5,714 nt of DNA from Bacteroidia bacterium (GTDB lineage Bacteria; Bacteroidota; Bacteroidia; Bacteroidales; UBA5342): the NCBI GenBank assembly GCA_030433225.1, contig JAUIMD010000154.1:1-5714 (forward strand), in the 5' to 3' direction. The translations under genes were made by a program, and so were the position numbers. Positions 5,609 to 5,714 of this stretch are shown piece after piece. Each line of letters starts with the position of its first letter. The stretch's first letter is position 1. Below the pieces are notes generated by a model. The model did no database searches and was not told where the DNA came from. It was given only the letters and a program-made list of their open reading frames with translations.

Positions 5609-5714
5609 TTATAAGGATGGTTTACACAATCTGAATCCGGCATTGGAACCCAAAGAATCCGGCTCGATGGCAACACGGCGGGTAACCTCACAGTTTTTAT
5701 TGTCAAAGGCATAA
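5609..5714 (-). CDS. C-terminus of an FGE/SUMF1-type (sulfatase-modifying factor) domain protein, partial
   Basis: Only the last 34 codons are inside the window; the start lies beyond the right edge. The minus frame reads YAFDNKNCEVTRRVAIEPDS followed by LGSNAGFRLCKPSL, then two stops in a row (TAA at 5611-5609 and 5608-5606). The pattern C-x-x-x-R-R, PDS and the closing GFRL is the typical end of the formylglycine-generating-enzyme fold. Bacteroidota use this fold in sulfatase activation, in the gliding/type IX secretion proteins GldJ/GldK, and in many unassigned lipoproteins. The visible end does not tell which. A longer open frame on the same strand (5476-5712) in a different phase lacks family features and runs through the terminators, so I reject it. 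The gene converges on tsf and has its own candidate terminator. Confidence 0.72.
   Translation of the reverse strand, partial: YAFDNKNCEVTRRVAIEPDSLGSNAGFRLCKPSL

Noticed and set aside
5476..5712. 78-codon minus-strand open frame across the tsf 3' end and the converging region
   Set aside because: It spans both terminators and the end of tsf and shows no family features. The alternative minus frame ending at 5609 has a clear FGE-like C-terminus.
1..5714. Mobile elements, CRISPR arrays, tRNA/rRNA genes or a defence island
   Set aside because: No transposase, terminal repeats, spaced direct repeats, or RNA-gene signatures were seen; the content is housekeeping genes with compact spacing.

Overview
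The window looks like a chromosomal segment from a member of the Bacteroidota. Three things support this: the gene order rplM-rpsI-rpsB-tsf on one strand; a promoter upstream of rplM with a textbook Bacteroidota -33/-7 pair (TTTG, 19 nt, TACTTTTG); and A-rich, Shine-Dalgarno-poor sequence before most starts. A marine or anaerobic relative of the Bacteroidales/Marinilabiliales would fit, but that narrower placement is a guess.

Layout, left to right. (1) The C-terminal 523 codons of a membrane-bound ion-pumping pyrophosphatase (hppA), cut by the left edge and closed by a strong 18-bp hairpin terminator. (2) A 306-residue secreted protein, not named here, that reads as two retropepsin-like (aspartic-protease-fold) lobes with altered catalytic triads. 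(3) A 273-nt intergenic region with a clear promoter and a leader of about 135 nt. (4) rplM (L13, GTG start) and rpsI (S9), 5 nt apart. (5) A 105-nt spacer with two mutually exclusive hairpins, then rpsB (S2) and tsf (EF-Ts), 26 nt apart. (6) A tsf terminator facing a second, opposite-strand terminator. The latter ends a leftward gene of which only the last 34 codons are present; they look like the C-terminus of a formylglycine-generating-enzyme/sulfatase-modifying-factor (FGE/SUMF1) domain.

The four translation genes form one functional block: two ribosomal proteins made under a regulated leader, then the S2/EF-Ts pair. The pyrophosphatase uses PPi, a by-product of biosynthesis, to pump cations; its visible specificity residues point to the K+-dependent, probably Na+-transporting class. 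The flanking genes show no functional link to the ribosomal block and are separated from it by terminators or a promoter.

I found no mobile element, CRISPR array, tRNA, rRNA or defence system. Most of the window is conserved housekeeping DNA. The least ordinary items are the degenerate two-lobed retropepsin-like protein, the rplM leader (an SD-like site followed by a 7-codon reading frame), the competing hairpins at the rpsI stop codon, and the partial FGE-like gene at the right edge.
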